Both the position numbers and the translations under genes were made by a program. The notes under the pieces are model-generated. The model saw nothing but the letters and a program-made list of their open reading frames with translations, was not told the DNA's origin and ran no database searches. A DNA stretch of 64,000 bases, taken from Paraescarpia echinospica (taxonomy: Eukaryota; Annelida; Polychaeta; Sabellida; Siboglinidae). Below are positions 1-15,018 of this stretch, piece after piece (positions within the stretch are counted from its first letter, which is position 1; each line of letters starts with the position of its first letter). The stretch is taken from positions 72,441,579-72,505,578 of the forward strand of contig CM034533.1 of NCBI GenBank assembly GCA_020002185.1. Reading direction: 5' to 3'.

Positions 1-60
1 ATACACGCACGCGCGCACGCACGCACTCACACACACACCACACACACGCACGTGTGTAGT
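1..60. repeat. CA-rich microsatellite
   Basis: The window opens in alternating CA/CG dinucleotide repeat (CACG and CACA runs). It lies in the intron before the first visible DNase I exon. Confidence 0.85.
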
Positions 61-155
61 TGTATACGTCTGCTACAGTTTTAACTACACGACAACACTA
101 TATATATTATATATGTACGTTCACTTTCTGGTAACAACTATTATTATTACTTCAG

Positions 156-4524
<4,369 letters not shown>

Positions 4525-5210
4525 ACACTGCCAGGACCCTGGCTACGCAACGACGAAAATACGCTACCCGAAATATTAATCCGTTTCCACTTGACAGAAA
4601 ACAAAAGGAAATATTATATTAAATGCATTTATTTAAAAGAAAACAAGAAGAGTGTCATTCATTAATTGTTTGAAATGCCATTCCAAACAAAATCTCACTC
4701 GGCGCTTCAGTGCTGTCGGGTATGCTGTCGGAAGACTGTCGGGTGTTGTTCTATTTTTTATTTCAAATCAAGCGGTACTATTTCACCCCAAACTTAACTC
4801 TTTTGAACCAGCGGGGAAGGGGTGCATTCGCACGTAATCCACCACATCCTGTGAGCCAGAGGCCGGTACATGAAGCGGCTAAGACCGTTCTTAACGCCAA
4901 GATGATTGTCTAAGTAACTGACGCCGTTTTTTGATAAGCGGGTATATGAGTTTACGCAAACACAGGACGCTAAGTAATTGCGTAACTTTAAAATGCTTCA
5001 TGGAATCGGCCCCCTGTTTCATGTATATGACAATACAATTACATGGCTTGGACCAATTGTAGAAAGGGTGAATTTATAAAAATCGGGTGAGTTTGAATTT
5101 AGTATCGGATTGAATTAAGAAATTGTACGTAGCCAGTTACTATTCATCATAATGGTGGTGGAATTAATGAGGAGGTAGGTTAGCAAATAAGTAGAGTATT
5201 CAAAACAATG
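4525..5210 (+). other. DNase I 3' flank
   Basis: Contains the probable 3' UTR. ATTAAA at 4618-4623 is a plausible poly(A) signal about 95 bp after the stop. The remainder to 5210 shows no gene or clear repeat. Confidence 0.45.
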
Positions 5211-5335
5211 GTGTACACAGATAATCTGGTCATAGTCGCATATAGCAAACAAGAATTACAAGATGCGCTGCAGGAAACGTGCTCAAGAAGACTACAGATG
5301 AGCCTAGAGAAAACATGAAGTGTTGGTATTGAAAA

Positions 5336-5377
<42 letters not shown>

Positions 5378-5700
5378 AGGGAGGGGGGGGGGGGGGAGGG
5401 GGGGGGGGAGGGGGGGGGGGGGGGAGGGAGGGGGGGAGGAGGGAGGGAGGGAGGGAGGGAGGGAGGGAGGGAGGTGGGGGGAGGGAGGGAGGGAGGGAGG
5501 GGGAGGGAGGGAGGGAGGGAGGGAGGGAGGGAGGGAGGGAGGGGGGGGGGGGGGAGGGAGAGGGAGAGAGTTGGACATCGGATAGGAGGGAAGGAGAAAA
5601 GGAGGGGACGATTGTGTGTACCTTGGCGGAATGGTAACCCGGGACAGGGGAGGTCCGAATACTTTGCGGGAGCAAATACATAGAAGACTCTAGAGGAAGC
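5211..5700 (+). pseudogene. LINE reverse-transcriptase fragment split by a purine tract
   Basis: 5211-5335 reads VYTDNLVIVAYSKQELQDAL then a LEKT-like end, resembling the catalytic YADDLVIVA box and following helix of a LINE reverse transcriptase (the DD is degraded to DN). After the purine repeat, 5605-5690 reads VYLGGMVTRDRGGPNTLREQ, the usual YLG thumb segment. Both pieces are on the same strand in the expected order, so one fragment was interrupted by microsatellite expansion. The clade is not resolved. Confidence 0.6.
5336..5571 (+). repeat. (GA)n-(GGGA)n polypurine tract
   Basis: About 235 bp of pure purine on the + strand: (GA)n, then G runs of up to about 15, then (GGGA)n. It has G-quadruplex and triplex potential. 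The long frames over it on both strands are artefacts of composition. Confidence 0.97.
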
Positions 5701-6369
5701 CATGACGGACAGGAAGATTGTTAAAACAATAAAAAGGAAAATCATGTAACGACAAAAGTGTGTTGCGCACGCCAGCATACACGCGTGTGGTATTAAATAA
5801 ACTAAAAACAAGGCACCAGCTAAAATTACATTTTCCATGTGTACGCAAAGTGTAGCATTATATGTAACATTTGGCAACATGAAAAATGCAGAAAAATGGT
5901 TTGACAGTTTAAATCAAATCTTAAACCCATCTGTATCGCGATTTCCGCAACATGCCAGCACTTTCAACACATTCAGAGCATGTTTACAACGAAAGATGTT
6001 GAATTGAAGAGAGAACGTCAGAATGAGTTATTGTGCGGTATTCCGATGTAATAGGCCCTACAACCACTAGGCATAATAGAGGAACAATAACTTATTTTAT
6101 GGTTCTACACAGATCCAACTTTAAGTTAAATAAATTAAGCGAGAGAACCAACAGTCAACTTGACAACGTCAATAGAACAGCAGCCAAGAGCCAGACATTT
6201 GACGAATTCGTGCACTTTTTGACAAAAGCATGAAAATTGGCACACATGTAGTTTATAATTATGTAGAATCGTATAAAGCTAGATGCCCATCGCTATCGAC
6301 ATGGTACATAGCCGCCATCTTGATTTTTAAAATGGTCGCCACGGAATGCATTAGGAAGTATATCAGCTT
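5701..6369. other. Spacer
   Basis: AT-rich sequence with no recognisable gene, repeat or element. Confidence 0.5.
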
Positions 6370-6590
6370 TTAAACAACCTAGGAATATGATATTGGTGTT
6401 TAAACCAACATTTCCAGGGTCAAAGAATCCATTTCTGTCATGTACAGTATCCAAGCATGACGGCCATATTGAAATTAAAGACATGATCTTTATGTTTAAA
6501 CCAACATTTTCAGGGTCAAACAATCAATTTCTGCCATATGCTATATCCTCAGATGCCGGCCATATTGATATTCAAGATGGTTGCCATAGA
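6370..6590 (+). repeat. Two diverged ~105-bp units
   Basis: The core TTTAAACCAACATTT.CAGGGTCAAA.AATC.ATTTCTG occurs twice, each followed by a GGCCATATTGA-type motif. A third diverged unit lies at 8738-8880. Both loci flank fragments of the same LINE family. Confidence 0.7.
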
Positions 6591-6639
6591 CGTATTACGA
6601 ACAAAAAAATAAATAACGAAGGATCACAAGTAATTATCA

Positions 6640-7775
6640 TCTATTTATATTTTTATAAAGCTTTCGACAAAGTGCCACATCAAAGATTACTGCTTAAGCT
6701 AAAGGCCCATCGCATAGGAAATGGTATAATTAACTGGATAAAAAAATGGCTGATTGACAGAAGACAACGTGTAGTAGTTGATGGGGAGGCTTCAAACTGG
6801 AAATCAGTTTTGAGTGGGGTACGTACTAGAGGTATCAGTATTGGGACCTATATTATTCTTAATATATATCAACGATTTGGATGATGACATAACAAGCAAG
6901 GTTTAGAAGGATTAAACGTGATGGAGATAGACAACATTTACAAGATGATCTTGACAGGTTGATCAAATGTTCTGAAAAGTGGCAAAGGTTGTTCAATTTT
7001 GGGATATATAAATGCTTCTACACAGGACATGGGAACGAAGATGTACAATATATAATGCGGGGTACTGTATTAAGTACTACTGTTAAAGAAAAGGACTTAG
7101 AGTTAATCATTAGTGCTGATATGAAGGTTTCAGAGCAGCGCGGAATTGCAGCTTCAAAGGGAAATCAAATCGGATTAATTAGACGAAAATTAGCGTATAA
7201 GAAAAAAAGAACTAATAATACCGCTGTACAAAACAATAGTTAGGCCTCTTTTAGAATATTATTTACAAGCGTGGAGGCCATACCGCAAGGACATAGATAT
7301 CCTAGAACGAGTACCGAGGTGAGCGACTAAAATTATGCCAAAACTGAGGGATCTTAGTTACGAAATACGCCTAAAAGAATGTGGTTTAACAACACTAGAG
7401 ACCAGAAGGTTGAAAAGAGATAAGATAGAAGTTTTTAAAATATTGAATGGTTATAAAATATATTGATAGAAATATTTTTTTTCTTAGTTAAGAAAGATAG
7501 AAGGACTAGAGGATATGAAGCTACATTAGTAAAGAAGCAGTGTAGATTAGATATAAGAAAGTTCTCATTTTTGCAAAGGACTGTAAATGAATGGAACATA
7601 TTATCTGCTGATTGTGTAGGTGCTAGTAGCATATGTTTAAAAATTAAATTGACACATACCCCAAACGGGCAGGATACATGTAGATAAAAGGGTTGGACTA
7701 TCGATAAGCCAAAGGGCTTCCTTGTCCACCTGCCATCTAGAGTTAATTCTCTGGGTGGTAATCTTGTTACATCAT
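6640..7775 (+). pseudogene. CR1-like LINE copy 1 (RT to 3' end)
   Basis: Begins inside RT motif A (YKAFDKVPHQRLLLKLK). It continues through INWIKKWLIDRRQRVVVDGE and a frameshifted GVPQG-equivalent, then the C-terminal region (ECGLTTLETRR, QRTVNEWN, DCVGAS) and a 3' UTR ending near AATCTTGTTA. The segment that should hold the catalytic (F/Y)ADD box is absent: LDDDITSKV runs straight into RRIKRDGDRQHLQDD. Several frameshifts and stops are present. It is the same family as 8603-8735, 9210-10045 and 44690-46925. Confidence 0.88.
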
Positions 7776-7870
7776 GGCTAGTTCAAAAAGTTGGAGGTCG
7801 ATGTGAAAGTGAATTTAATACCCATGGTTATTTCTGATATGTAAAATTGTCAATTAATATTGTTTACGGA

Positions 7871-7996
7871 TTGATCACATTCATAATGCCTTTATATTGG
7901 TGTGAAGGTAGCCGTGTTGGCCCTAGGCCGCGTGTCTTGGGCCAATATGGGTACCTTCAGGCCAATACGAAGGCAGTATGAATATGACTAATCAAT
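7871..7996. repeat. Imperfect hairpin at element boundary
   Basis: GATTGATCACATTCATAATG... at the left pairs with the reverse complement of ...CAGTATGAATATGACTAATC at the right, and an inner TTGGCCC/GGGCCAA stem also pairs. One arm equals the end of the dispersed repeat at 7975-8602, so the hairpin may be an inverted duplication of that end or a small foldback element. Confidence 0.65.
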
Positions 7997-8602
7997 AATA
8001 CATCATACCTGGGTGCTCGTGCACTTGAATAATACATATGAAAGTACTACATTAAAACTGGCAAATGACAGAGGAGATACTAATATTATTATTATATGCG
8101 ATCAGTATAATCACACTTTGGTGACTTGGTTAAACCACTAACCAGCTAGAATACAAAGCAACATTCCACAATAGATCCATGGAAACCATTCATGTAAGTC
8201 CTTCACAGATACTTTGTGGAATACCAACGTATGCATAAAGTAATTATACCATTGATACTAGATATTTACTGGTCCAGTGCACCTGGACTACAACTGCAGA
8301 ATGACCTGCGACCAGCGACAATGTATGTTCGGCCAACCGTGTCGTGTAGTCTGTAAGTGCACGTGCACCCAAGGCTACTGGTTCACAAACAATTTCGTCA
8401 TTATAGACTGTGTTGACTTCACCAAATATTTGCAACTTTCATATTATATAGACATAATTGTATATACTAAACTGAGATGCGTAAAGAAGAATTAGAAATG
8501 ACCCATTATCATAAAAAGAAAAGGGCCATCTTGTATCCAGGATGGTAACCAAATTGTTTTTATTTGTTCTCATACAAAACCACAAGAAGTCTATCTCAGC
8601 TT
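7975..8602 (-). repeat. ~620-bp dispersed repeat, copy A
   Basis: The reverse complement matches 44069-44689 over its full length, with scattered differences and a few indels. It has no coding capacity. Copy B sits directly 5' of a LINE ORF; this copy lies inverted between two LINE fragments. It could be a LINE 5' UTR or an independent non-autonomous element. Confidence 0.85.
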
Positions 8603-8735
8603 ACGAGGACATGAAATTTAATTAGTAAAGGAACAGTGTAGATTTGATATAAGAAAGTACTCATTTCCACAAAGGACTGTAAATGAATGGAACATATTAC
8701 CTGCTGATTGTGTGGGTGCTAATAGTGTCATCCCA
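8603..8735 (+). pseudogene. CR1-like LINE copy 2 (3' scrap)
   Basis: Only the C-terminal segment remains: the nucleotide sequence matches the part of copies 1 and 3 encoding KEQCR, RKYSF and QRTVNEWN through the CVGA-type end. It starts immediately after the dispersed repeat and ends at the ~105-bp-type repeat. Confidence 0.8.
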
Positions 8736-8737
8736 GC

Positions 8738-8880
8738 TTTTACACAACATAGAAACATGATATTGGTGTCTACACCAACATATTCAGGGTTAATTAATCC
8801 ATTTCTTCCACATGACTTGTATCCCCAGCTGACAGACATGTTGAAATTAAAGATGGCCGACATCCAAAATCATAATATTT
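8738..8880 (+). repeat. Third ~105-bp-type unit
   Basis: Contains ATGATATTGGTGTCTACACC and CATATTCAGGGTTAATTAATC, matching the units at 6370-6590 with divergence. Confidence 0.6.
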
Positions 8881-9209
8881 TGGTTTAATTCAGCTTTAAA
8901 ACATACTATTTGTGTTTAATCCGGTAATACACGTGTACATGAATATACATAGACTACAGCCTTTAAATGATGGTCAAACAGAATATCAAGGTGGCTACCA
9001 TGCATATATACGTTCTAGGAACTTGATCTGAACAATCGTTTAGGTTTAGGAATCCATGCATACCTGGTTTATTGTATGTGTCTTCACAATTAAAACCTTT
9101 TAGGCTGTTGCCAAATTTTACTCAGTTGTATTCTCAACTAGAGTATACCTCGCAGCGTACATAGTCATGACAAAATTATATCTAAACCACAGACCAGCTA
9201 CAATGACGG
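8881..9209. other. Spacer
   Basis: No gene or repeat recognised. Confidence 0.5.
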
Positions 9210-10045
9210 TAAGATCAAATGGTCTGAAAAGTGGCAAATGTTCAATTTTGGGAAATGTAAATGCCTTCACACAGGACATGGGAACGAATATGTAGAATAT
9301 ACAATGGGGGGAACTGTACTAAGTACTACGGTAAAAGAAAAAGACTTAGGGCTGACAATTAGTACTGACATGAATGTTTCAGAGCAGTGTGGAATTGCAG
9401 CTTCAAAAGGAAATCAAATCCTTGGATTGATTAGGCGAAATATAGCATATAAAGAAAAAGAACTAATAATACCGCTGTACAAAACACTAGCTAGGCCTCA
9501 TTTAGAATATTGTATGTAAGCGTGGAGGCCATACCGCAAGAAGGACGTAGATATGCTAGAAAGAGTACAGAGGAGAACGACTAAAATTATACCAAAACTG
9601 AGGGATCTTAGTTATGAAAAACGCGCCTAAAAGAATGTGGTTTAACAACACTAGAGACCAGGAGATTGAGATGAGATGAGATAGAAGTGTTTAAATGGTT
9701 ATGAAAATATTGATAGAAATATGTTTTTTTCAGTTAAGAAAAATAGAAAGACTAGAGGACATGAAGTTACATTAGTAAAAGAGCAGTGTAGATTAGACGT
9801 AAGAAAGTTCTCATTTTCACAAAGGACTGTGAATGAATGGAACAGATTATCTGATGATTGTGTGGGTGCTAGTAGTGTGAATATGTTTAAAAATAAAATA
9901 GACACATACCTCAGAAGGGATGGATATATGTAGATAAAAGAGTTGGACCCTCGATAAGCCAAAGGGCTTCCTTGTCCACCTGCCATCTAGAGTTAATTCT
10001 CTGGATGGCAATCTTGTTAGATCTTGTTAAATCTTGTTAAGTGAA
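9210..10045 (+). pseudogene. CR1-like LINE copy 3 (3' third)
   Basis: Starts at WSEKWQMFNFGKCKCLHTGH, past the RT catalytic core. It keeps an open stretch to ARPHLEYCM (9238-9519), then frameshifts, and resumes at 9721-9933 (VKEQCRLDVRKFSFSQRTVN). The end near 10010-10040 has three ATCTTGTTA-type units, the short-tandem 3' terminus expected of CR1-type elements. Confidence 0.88.
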
Positions 10046-10554
10046 CGACATTAATAACAATTCTGTACACATTCTCTGTCATTTTTACACAGCGTTGTTA
10101 GGAAATTTCCCAAACTATTCCGCCATCCATCACACAACACCATTAGCGCGCATAAACATATATAAACACAACGCCATTAGCGCGCATAAACATTAGTCAG
10201 AAGCGGTGAGATAAGCCAACGGTCGCGGGGTAAGATATAACGAGCAGCACACGCAAGCTCTAGCAGAGAGTTGAAAATGTTATAGTCTGTTAGGCTCGTA
10301 GTAGCTATAAAAGTTAATTAATTAGTTAATTAGGTAATTGGTTAATTAGTAAAAACCTTTTATCTTTATACATTTTTTCTATTTTTTACATGACAATTCC
10401 TTTGATAGACCTTGGTTTGATATTGACCTTGACATTTGATCTTTGACATGGCTAATTGCGATACATTACCTGTCAATCAAAACGGCAACATGTTTTTATC
10501 CTTCGATACATTTGATGTACCATGAGCCCACATATACTACTAACCGACGCCATT
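10046..10554. other. Spacer with TTAATTAG repeat
   Basis: Contains a degenerate direct repeat of CACAACGCCATTAGCGCGCATAAACAT (two units near 10135-10195) and a TTAATTAG/TTAATTGG run near 10312-10350. No gene seen. Confidence 0.5.
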
Positions 10555-11690
10555 TTTGTGCTGAGACAGATCCAGGAGAAGACCCTAGAGAGACAGAAGA
10601 AGCGCTACCACGCATTCGTAGACCTTGAGAAGGCATACGATACAGTACCAAGAGAACTGGTATGGTGGTGCTTAAGACAGAAGGGATTGCTGGAGTAGTT
10701 GGTGCGGATCATACATCCAAGTGCATGTACGAAGGTGCAAACACTGTAGCTAAAACGCCGCACGGCGATACATCTAGCTTTGAGATAGGAGTGGGATTGC
10801 ACCAGGGCTCAGAGCTAAGTCCACTACTCTTTATCGTCGTACTAGATGTGATCAGCGAGACTTGGGGAACCGGACTGCTAATGGAGACCTTGTATGCAGA
10901 CGATCTGTCCCTCATTGCGGAGTCCTTGATGAAACTGGGAGAGAAGGTGCAGCATTGGCAGGGGTCCCTAGAGAAGAAAGGACTCAAAGTCAACACAGCA
11001 AAGACGGAAGTTCTAGTCAGTTCGAGAGGAGCGACAAAAAGCAGAGTCAAGATAGTGGACATCCATGGAGAGAAGTTAAACCAAGTCACCGAATTCAAGT
11101 ACCTAGGATCTGTGATACAGGAGGACGGAGGCTGTGAAATGGCTGTCAAGGCAAGAGTGAAGGTAGCCTAACAGAAGTGGAGGGAAACAAATGGAGTCAT
11201 GTGTAACCGCAAGTTACCACACAAGCTAAAGGTCAAGATCTACAGCGCGGTGATTCGGCCAGTCCTTGTGTACGGAGCGGAGACGTGGACCCTGAGAGAA
11301 AAGAAGAGCTCCTCCACGTGCGAACTAAGATGAGGATGATCAGATGGGCGATGAACATATCGCTCAGGGAAGAGAAAATAAATGAGGAAGAGCGTCAGCT
11401 GGTGGGAGTTGAAGGCATAGAAGAGAAGTTGAGAGATGCCCGGCTTCGCTGCATGCATGCACGTCCAGAGAAGAGAGGAAGAGCATTATTTCAGAACAGC
11501 AGCAGACTTGCCAGTCCCTGGGAAGAAGAAAAGAGGGAGACCAGCAAAAAGATGGAAAGACAGTGTGAAGAAGGACATGGAGTTGAGGGGGCTGAAAGAA
11601 GAAGACGTGCAAGACCAGAAAAAGTGGTGACCACTCCAACACTCCAGGCCCACTCTGTGAGGGATAATGGCGACGGAAGAAGGTAAAATT
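10555..11690 (+). pseudogene. Decayed LINE, RT and C-terminal domain
   Basis: Starts in motif A (HAFVDLEKAYDTVPRELVWW), then after a frameshift gives HQGSELSPLLF, the catalytic YADDLSL (in frame 10662-11171), KTEVLVSSR and FKYLGSVIQEDGG. The frame then shifts to AETWTLREKK-, ELLHVRTKMRMIRWAM and a final GRP-KRW-D-VKKDMELRGLKEED block. The endonuclease is missing and stops occur (TAG after KGLLE). It resembles a widespread invertebrate LINE family, possibly RTE-like; clade not certain. Confidence 0.8.
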
Positions 11691-11994
11691 ATTGTCATGG
11701 TGGAAATTGAAATATACAGGAAGATGTAATATAATATGAATTCAAGCAATGTGGTTTTGTATTCCCTTTAATACAATGACGCTGACAAAGCAACAAGAGA
11801 AACTGCAACGTTTTTGCAAGACCATCTGTGTCCGAATAATTACTGGAGCTTAATTATCGCAGTATCCAGTCCACAGGACTGCCTAAAGCGTTTTACAGTT
11901 TACCCTCTGGAGACGCTCCATTCAAGCTTGACAATACTCTAGCCACATACGTGTGGCTGATAGAAAGTTCTGAATCAGAATCAATTTTTTATTA
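11691..11994. other. Spacer / left junction of polB element
   Basis: No intact gene. The left boundary of the polymerase element cannot be placed because no terminal repeat is visible. Confidence 0.4.
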
Positions 11995-14118
11995 TTGGCA
12001 ACTTTTCAGTTAGATTGCACATATATTCACGACGATATGAAAACTTTTCGTGATTTTCTTATTTGGTACAACAATAGAGATGTCGTTCCTTTCCTTGAAG
12101 CTATAAAAAAACAGTTCTCTTTTTACAAATTGCGCCACATTGACATGTTTAAAGATGGTATTAGCGTTCCCGGTCTAACCATGAAATTTATGTTTGACAC
12201 ATTACCACGTGATATTTATTTCAGTCTGTTTAATCAAAAAGATTCGGATTTACACGATATGTTAAAAAAAGCCATCGTAGGGGGCCCGTCTATAATATAT
12301 CACCGCCATCACGAAGTCGACGTTACACGGCTTCGTGAATCGGAAATGAGGGACTCAGCTCTCCCCTGTCGTTCTATTGTTGGCTACGATGCAAATGGAT
12401 TATACCTTTGGGCTCTTTCGCAAGATATGCCCACCGGATGTTATACGCGTCGTAGCCGAGAAAATAATTTCAGACCTAAAACATCACGTGTTTACGGAAA
12501 AATGGCTCTTGAATGGCTAGAGTGGGTAGCTCACGAGAAGAATACAACGATAAGGCATCAATTTAACGGAGAAGAGAAACGCATTGGAGATCGTAGACTT
12601 CCCGTTGACAGATGGTGTGCCCAGACTCGCACCGTTTATCAATTTCACGGTTGCTATTTTCACGGTTGTCCATGTAACGTAGAGCACACCAACTCTATCA
12701 ACGGGAAGTCTATGGCCGATCTCTTATCGGAAACTAAAAAGAACACTACGTATTTGCGTAAATATACCGAGGTCGTCGAAATGTGGGAATGTCAATGGAA
12801 AGAAATTCGGAAAAATTCCGAAGTATGAAATTTTCTAAATTCAAAATTTCCTCACCGTAACCTGAAGTGGGAAATGACCCAAGATAAAGTTTTGCAAAAT
12901 GTAGTTGAAGGTCGCCTATTTGGCATGGTAGAGTGCGACATTTTTGTTCCGGATCATCTTAAAGATTATTTTGGTGAAATGCATCCCATTTTCAAAAACA
13001 TTGACATTACCCGTAACGACATCGGCCCCTATATGCGAGCTTACGCCGAAGAGCACAATATATTATCTACTCCTCGGCGTACACTAGTAGCTTCTTATTT
13101 TGGTAAACAAATTCTTTTTGGTACACCTTTGTTAAAATGGTATTTGAAACACGGACTGGTCGTTTCTCACGTTTATCAAGTTTTAGAATACGAACCCAGT
13201 CCGTGTTTCAAACATTTCGTCAATGCCGTCTCGAATGCACGCCGCGAAGGTGACGTGCACCCAGACAAGGCCATTATTGGTGATACGATGAAACTTCTTG
13301 GGAACAGTGCCTATGGAAAATGTATCACTAATAAGGATCTCCACAGAGATATTATCTTTTGTAATAGTAAAACGGCGAGCCAAGGTATTAACAGTCATCG
13401 TTTTCGCCAGCTAGACCCAATTACGGAATCCGTGTACCAACTTACAATGAACAAGAAATCCATTAAATACGATCTCCCTCTTCAAATTGGTTTTATGGTT
13501 TACCAGTATGCAAAGTTGAGAATGCTGGAATTTTATTACGATTTCATAGATTATTATATAGAGCGCCCTCTCTTCCAATATTGCGAGATGGATACGGATT
13601 CCGCATATTTAAGTCTAGCTTTTTCTTGTTTAGACAATTGTGTTGCCACCGGTAAAACAATAGAATACTTTACAAACTTGTCCCGGTGGTTCCCCGCTGT
13701 TTGTTGTGACGCGCACGCGTCCGATTATGTCACTTGTCGGATGGAAGGGAAAGAATGGGTCCCTTCGGAATCGTGTTGCATTGCGCGTGCGCGTCACGAC
13801 AAAAGGACACCCGGCCTGTTCAAAATAGAGTACGAAGGTAGAGGTTTTATCGGCTTGTGTAGCAAAACATATTATTGTTTTGGTGATACGGATAAATTCA
13901 GCACGAAAGGTCTAAATAAGAGACACAACGAAATTGACAAAGACACGTTTTTGAAAGTACTGAAAACCAAAGAGAGTGGTGTTGGGAAAAATCGAGGGTT
14001 TCGGGTGAAGAATGGTTCAGTTTTTACATATATTCAAGAACGTTCTGCACTAACATATTTTTATTCCAAACGACCGGTACAAGCCGATGGAATCTCTACC
14101 TCTCCGTGTCTGGTATAA
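11995..14118 (+). pseudogene. polB: Protein-primed family B DNA polymerase, interrupted by one TGA
   Basis: One frame runs through the whole region, broken only by TGA at 12826-12828. Polymerase motifs are clear: motif A YDANGLYLWAL (12385-12417), motif B KLLGNSAYGK (13291-13320) and motif C MDTDSAY (13588-13608). Between A and B lies a segment with RRLPVDRWC, VYQFHGCYFHGCPC and VVEMWECQW, resembling Vsr-like (PD-D/E-XK) endonucleases, with Gln where a Glu might be expected. The C terminus looks complete (ADGISTSPCLV). The 3'-5' exonuclease half is absent and no ATG precedes the homology, so the copy is 5'-truncated. Family knowledge: such polymerases replicate linear DNA with terminal proteins in Polinton/Maverick-type elements and related viruses. 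No capsid, integrase or ATPase gene was seen nearby. Confidence 0.9.
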
Positions 14119-15018
14119 TAGACACGCCAGTAAATCTTCTCGTGAGCTACCCGTGTATCATTCGTTATTGTTGTAACATTCGGTATTTGTGTAACATATA
14201 GTCTTGGTGTAACCGTGATAAGGTATGATGTTTATCGACCACTGACTCCTACTTGTTACTTGTCGATTATTAAAGAGTGTATCGATACACACACGTCATT
14301 GTTGCATCATCATCATCATGATGTGCTTTTTTCTTTTTAAGTGAACACTGATGAAATATATACGAAGTATATTGTATACTCCAATTACTGCAGGAATCGT
14401 GTCAATAAACACAGAGTGTAACATACTGTCTAACAGTGTCTGTGTACATCATATGGAGTCGATTTGTATATAGTTGTTAAGGTTTACAAGAATTTATGAT
14501 ATTGACACTTTCTCTTGGGTGTCTGACAACAAGAATATGTGTGATATCATTTACAGGGATACTTTCTCTTGGGTGTCTGAATACGATTTGTGTATCATAT
14601 GAAATCAATTTGTATATAGTTAAGGTTTACAAGATTTTACAAGATTGACATTTTCTCTTGGGTGTCTGAATAAAAAAATAAAAAATAAAAAAAGTAAAAA
14701 TGTCATGAACGTATATATGGTGTCGACTTTTTTATTGCTTAATTAAGGTAATACTATAACGTGCATGCCAACATTACATGCAAATATTACATGGCACTCT
14801 TAATAAAGTCAAAATTCACTTAGGTATTTTGAACGCCACCTACACTGACACGTTGACAAAACAATTGTTGTCAGTGAAATGTGAAAAGCGAGGTGTGTCT
14901 TGATGACTATGAAAACTAAAAACAAACACACTCATTCATAACATCAACACGATTTTATTTGTCATTTCATATATGATATCTCTTGCACACTGTTCCTGTA
15001 GATTCCAAATCGGTAATA
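14119..15018. repeat. Intergenic of polB element with ~130-bp direct repeats
   Basis: The phrase CTTTCTCTTGGGTGTCTGA occurs three times (about 14510, 14560 and 14650), within a unit that also repeats TTTGTATATAGTT.AAGGTTTACAAGA. A (CAT)n run is near 14308. The last unit ends in an A-rich tract (about 14670-14700). The polymerase and the zinc-finger ORF converge on this stretch. Confidence 0.65.

Noticed and set aside
5180..5880. 216-codon and other long frames over the G/GA tract
   Set aside because: Poly-Gly/Arg-Glu and Pro/Ser/Leu translations of a purine microsatellite.
12826..12828. TGA as a selenocysteine codon in polB
   Set aside because: No reason to expect selenocysteine in this polymerase family and no SECIS-like structure was identified; a point mutation is simpler.
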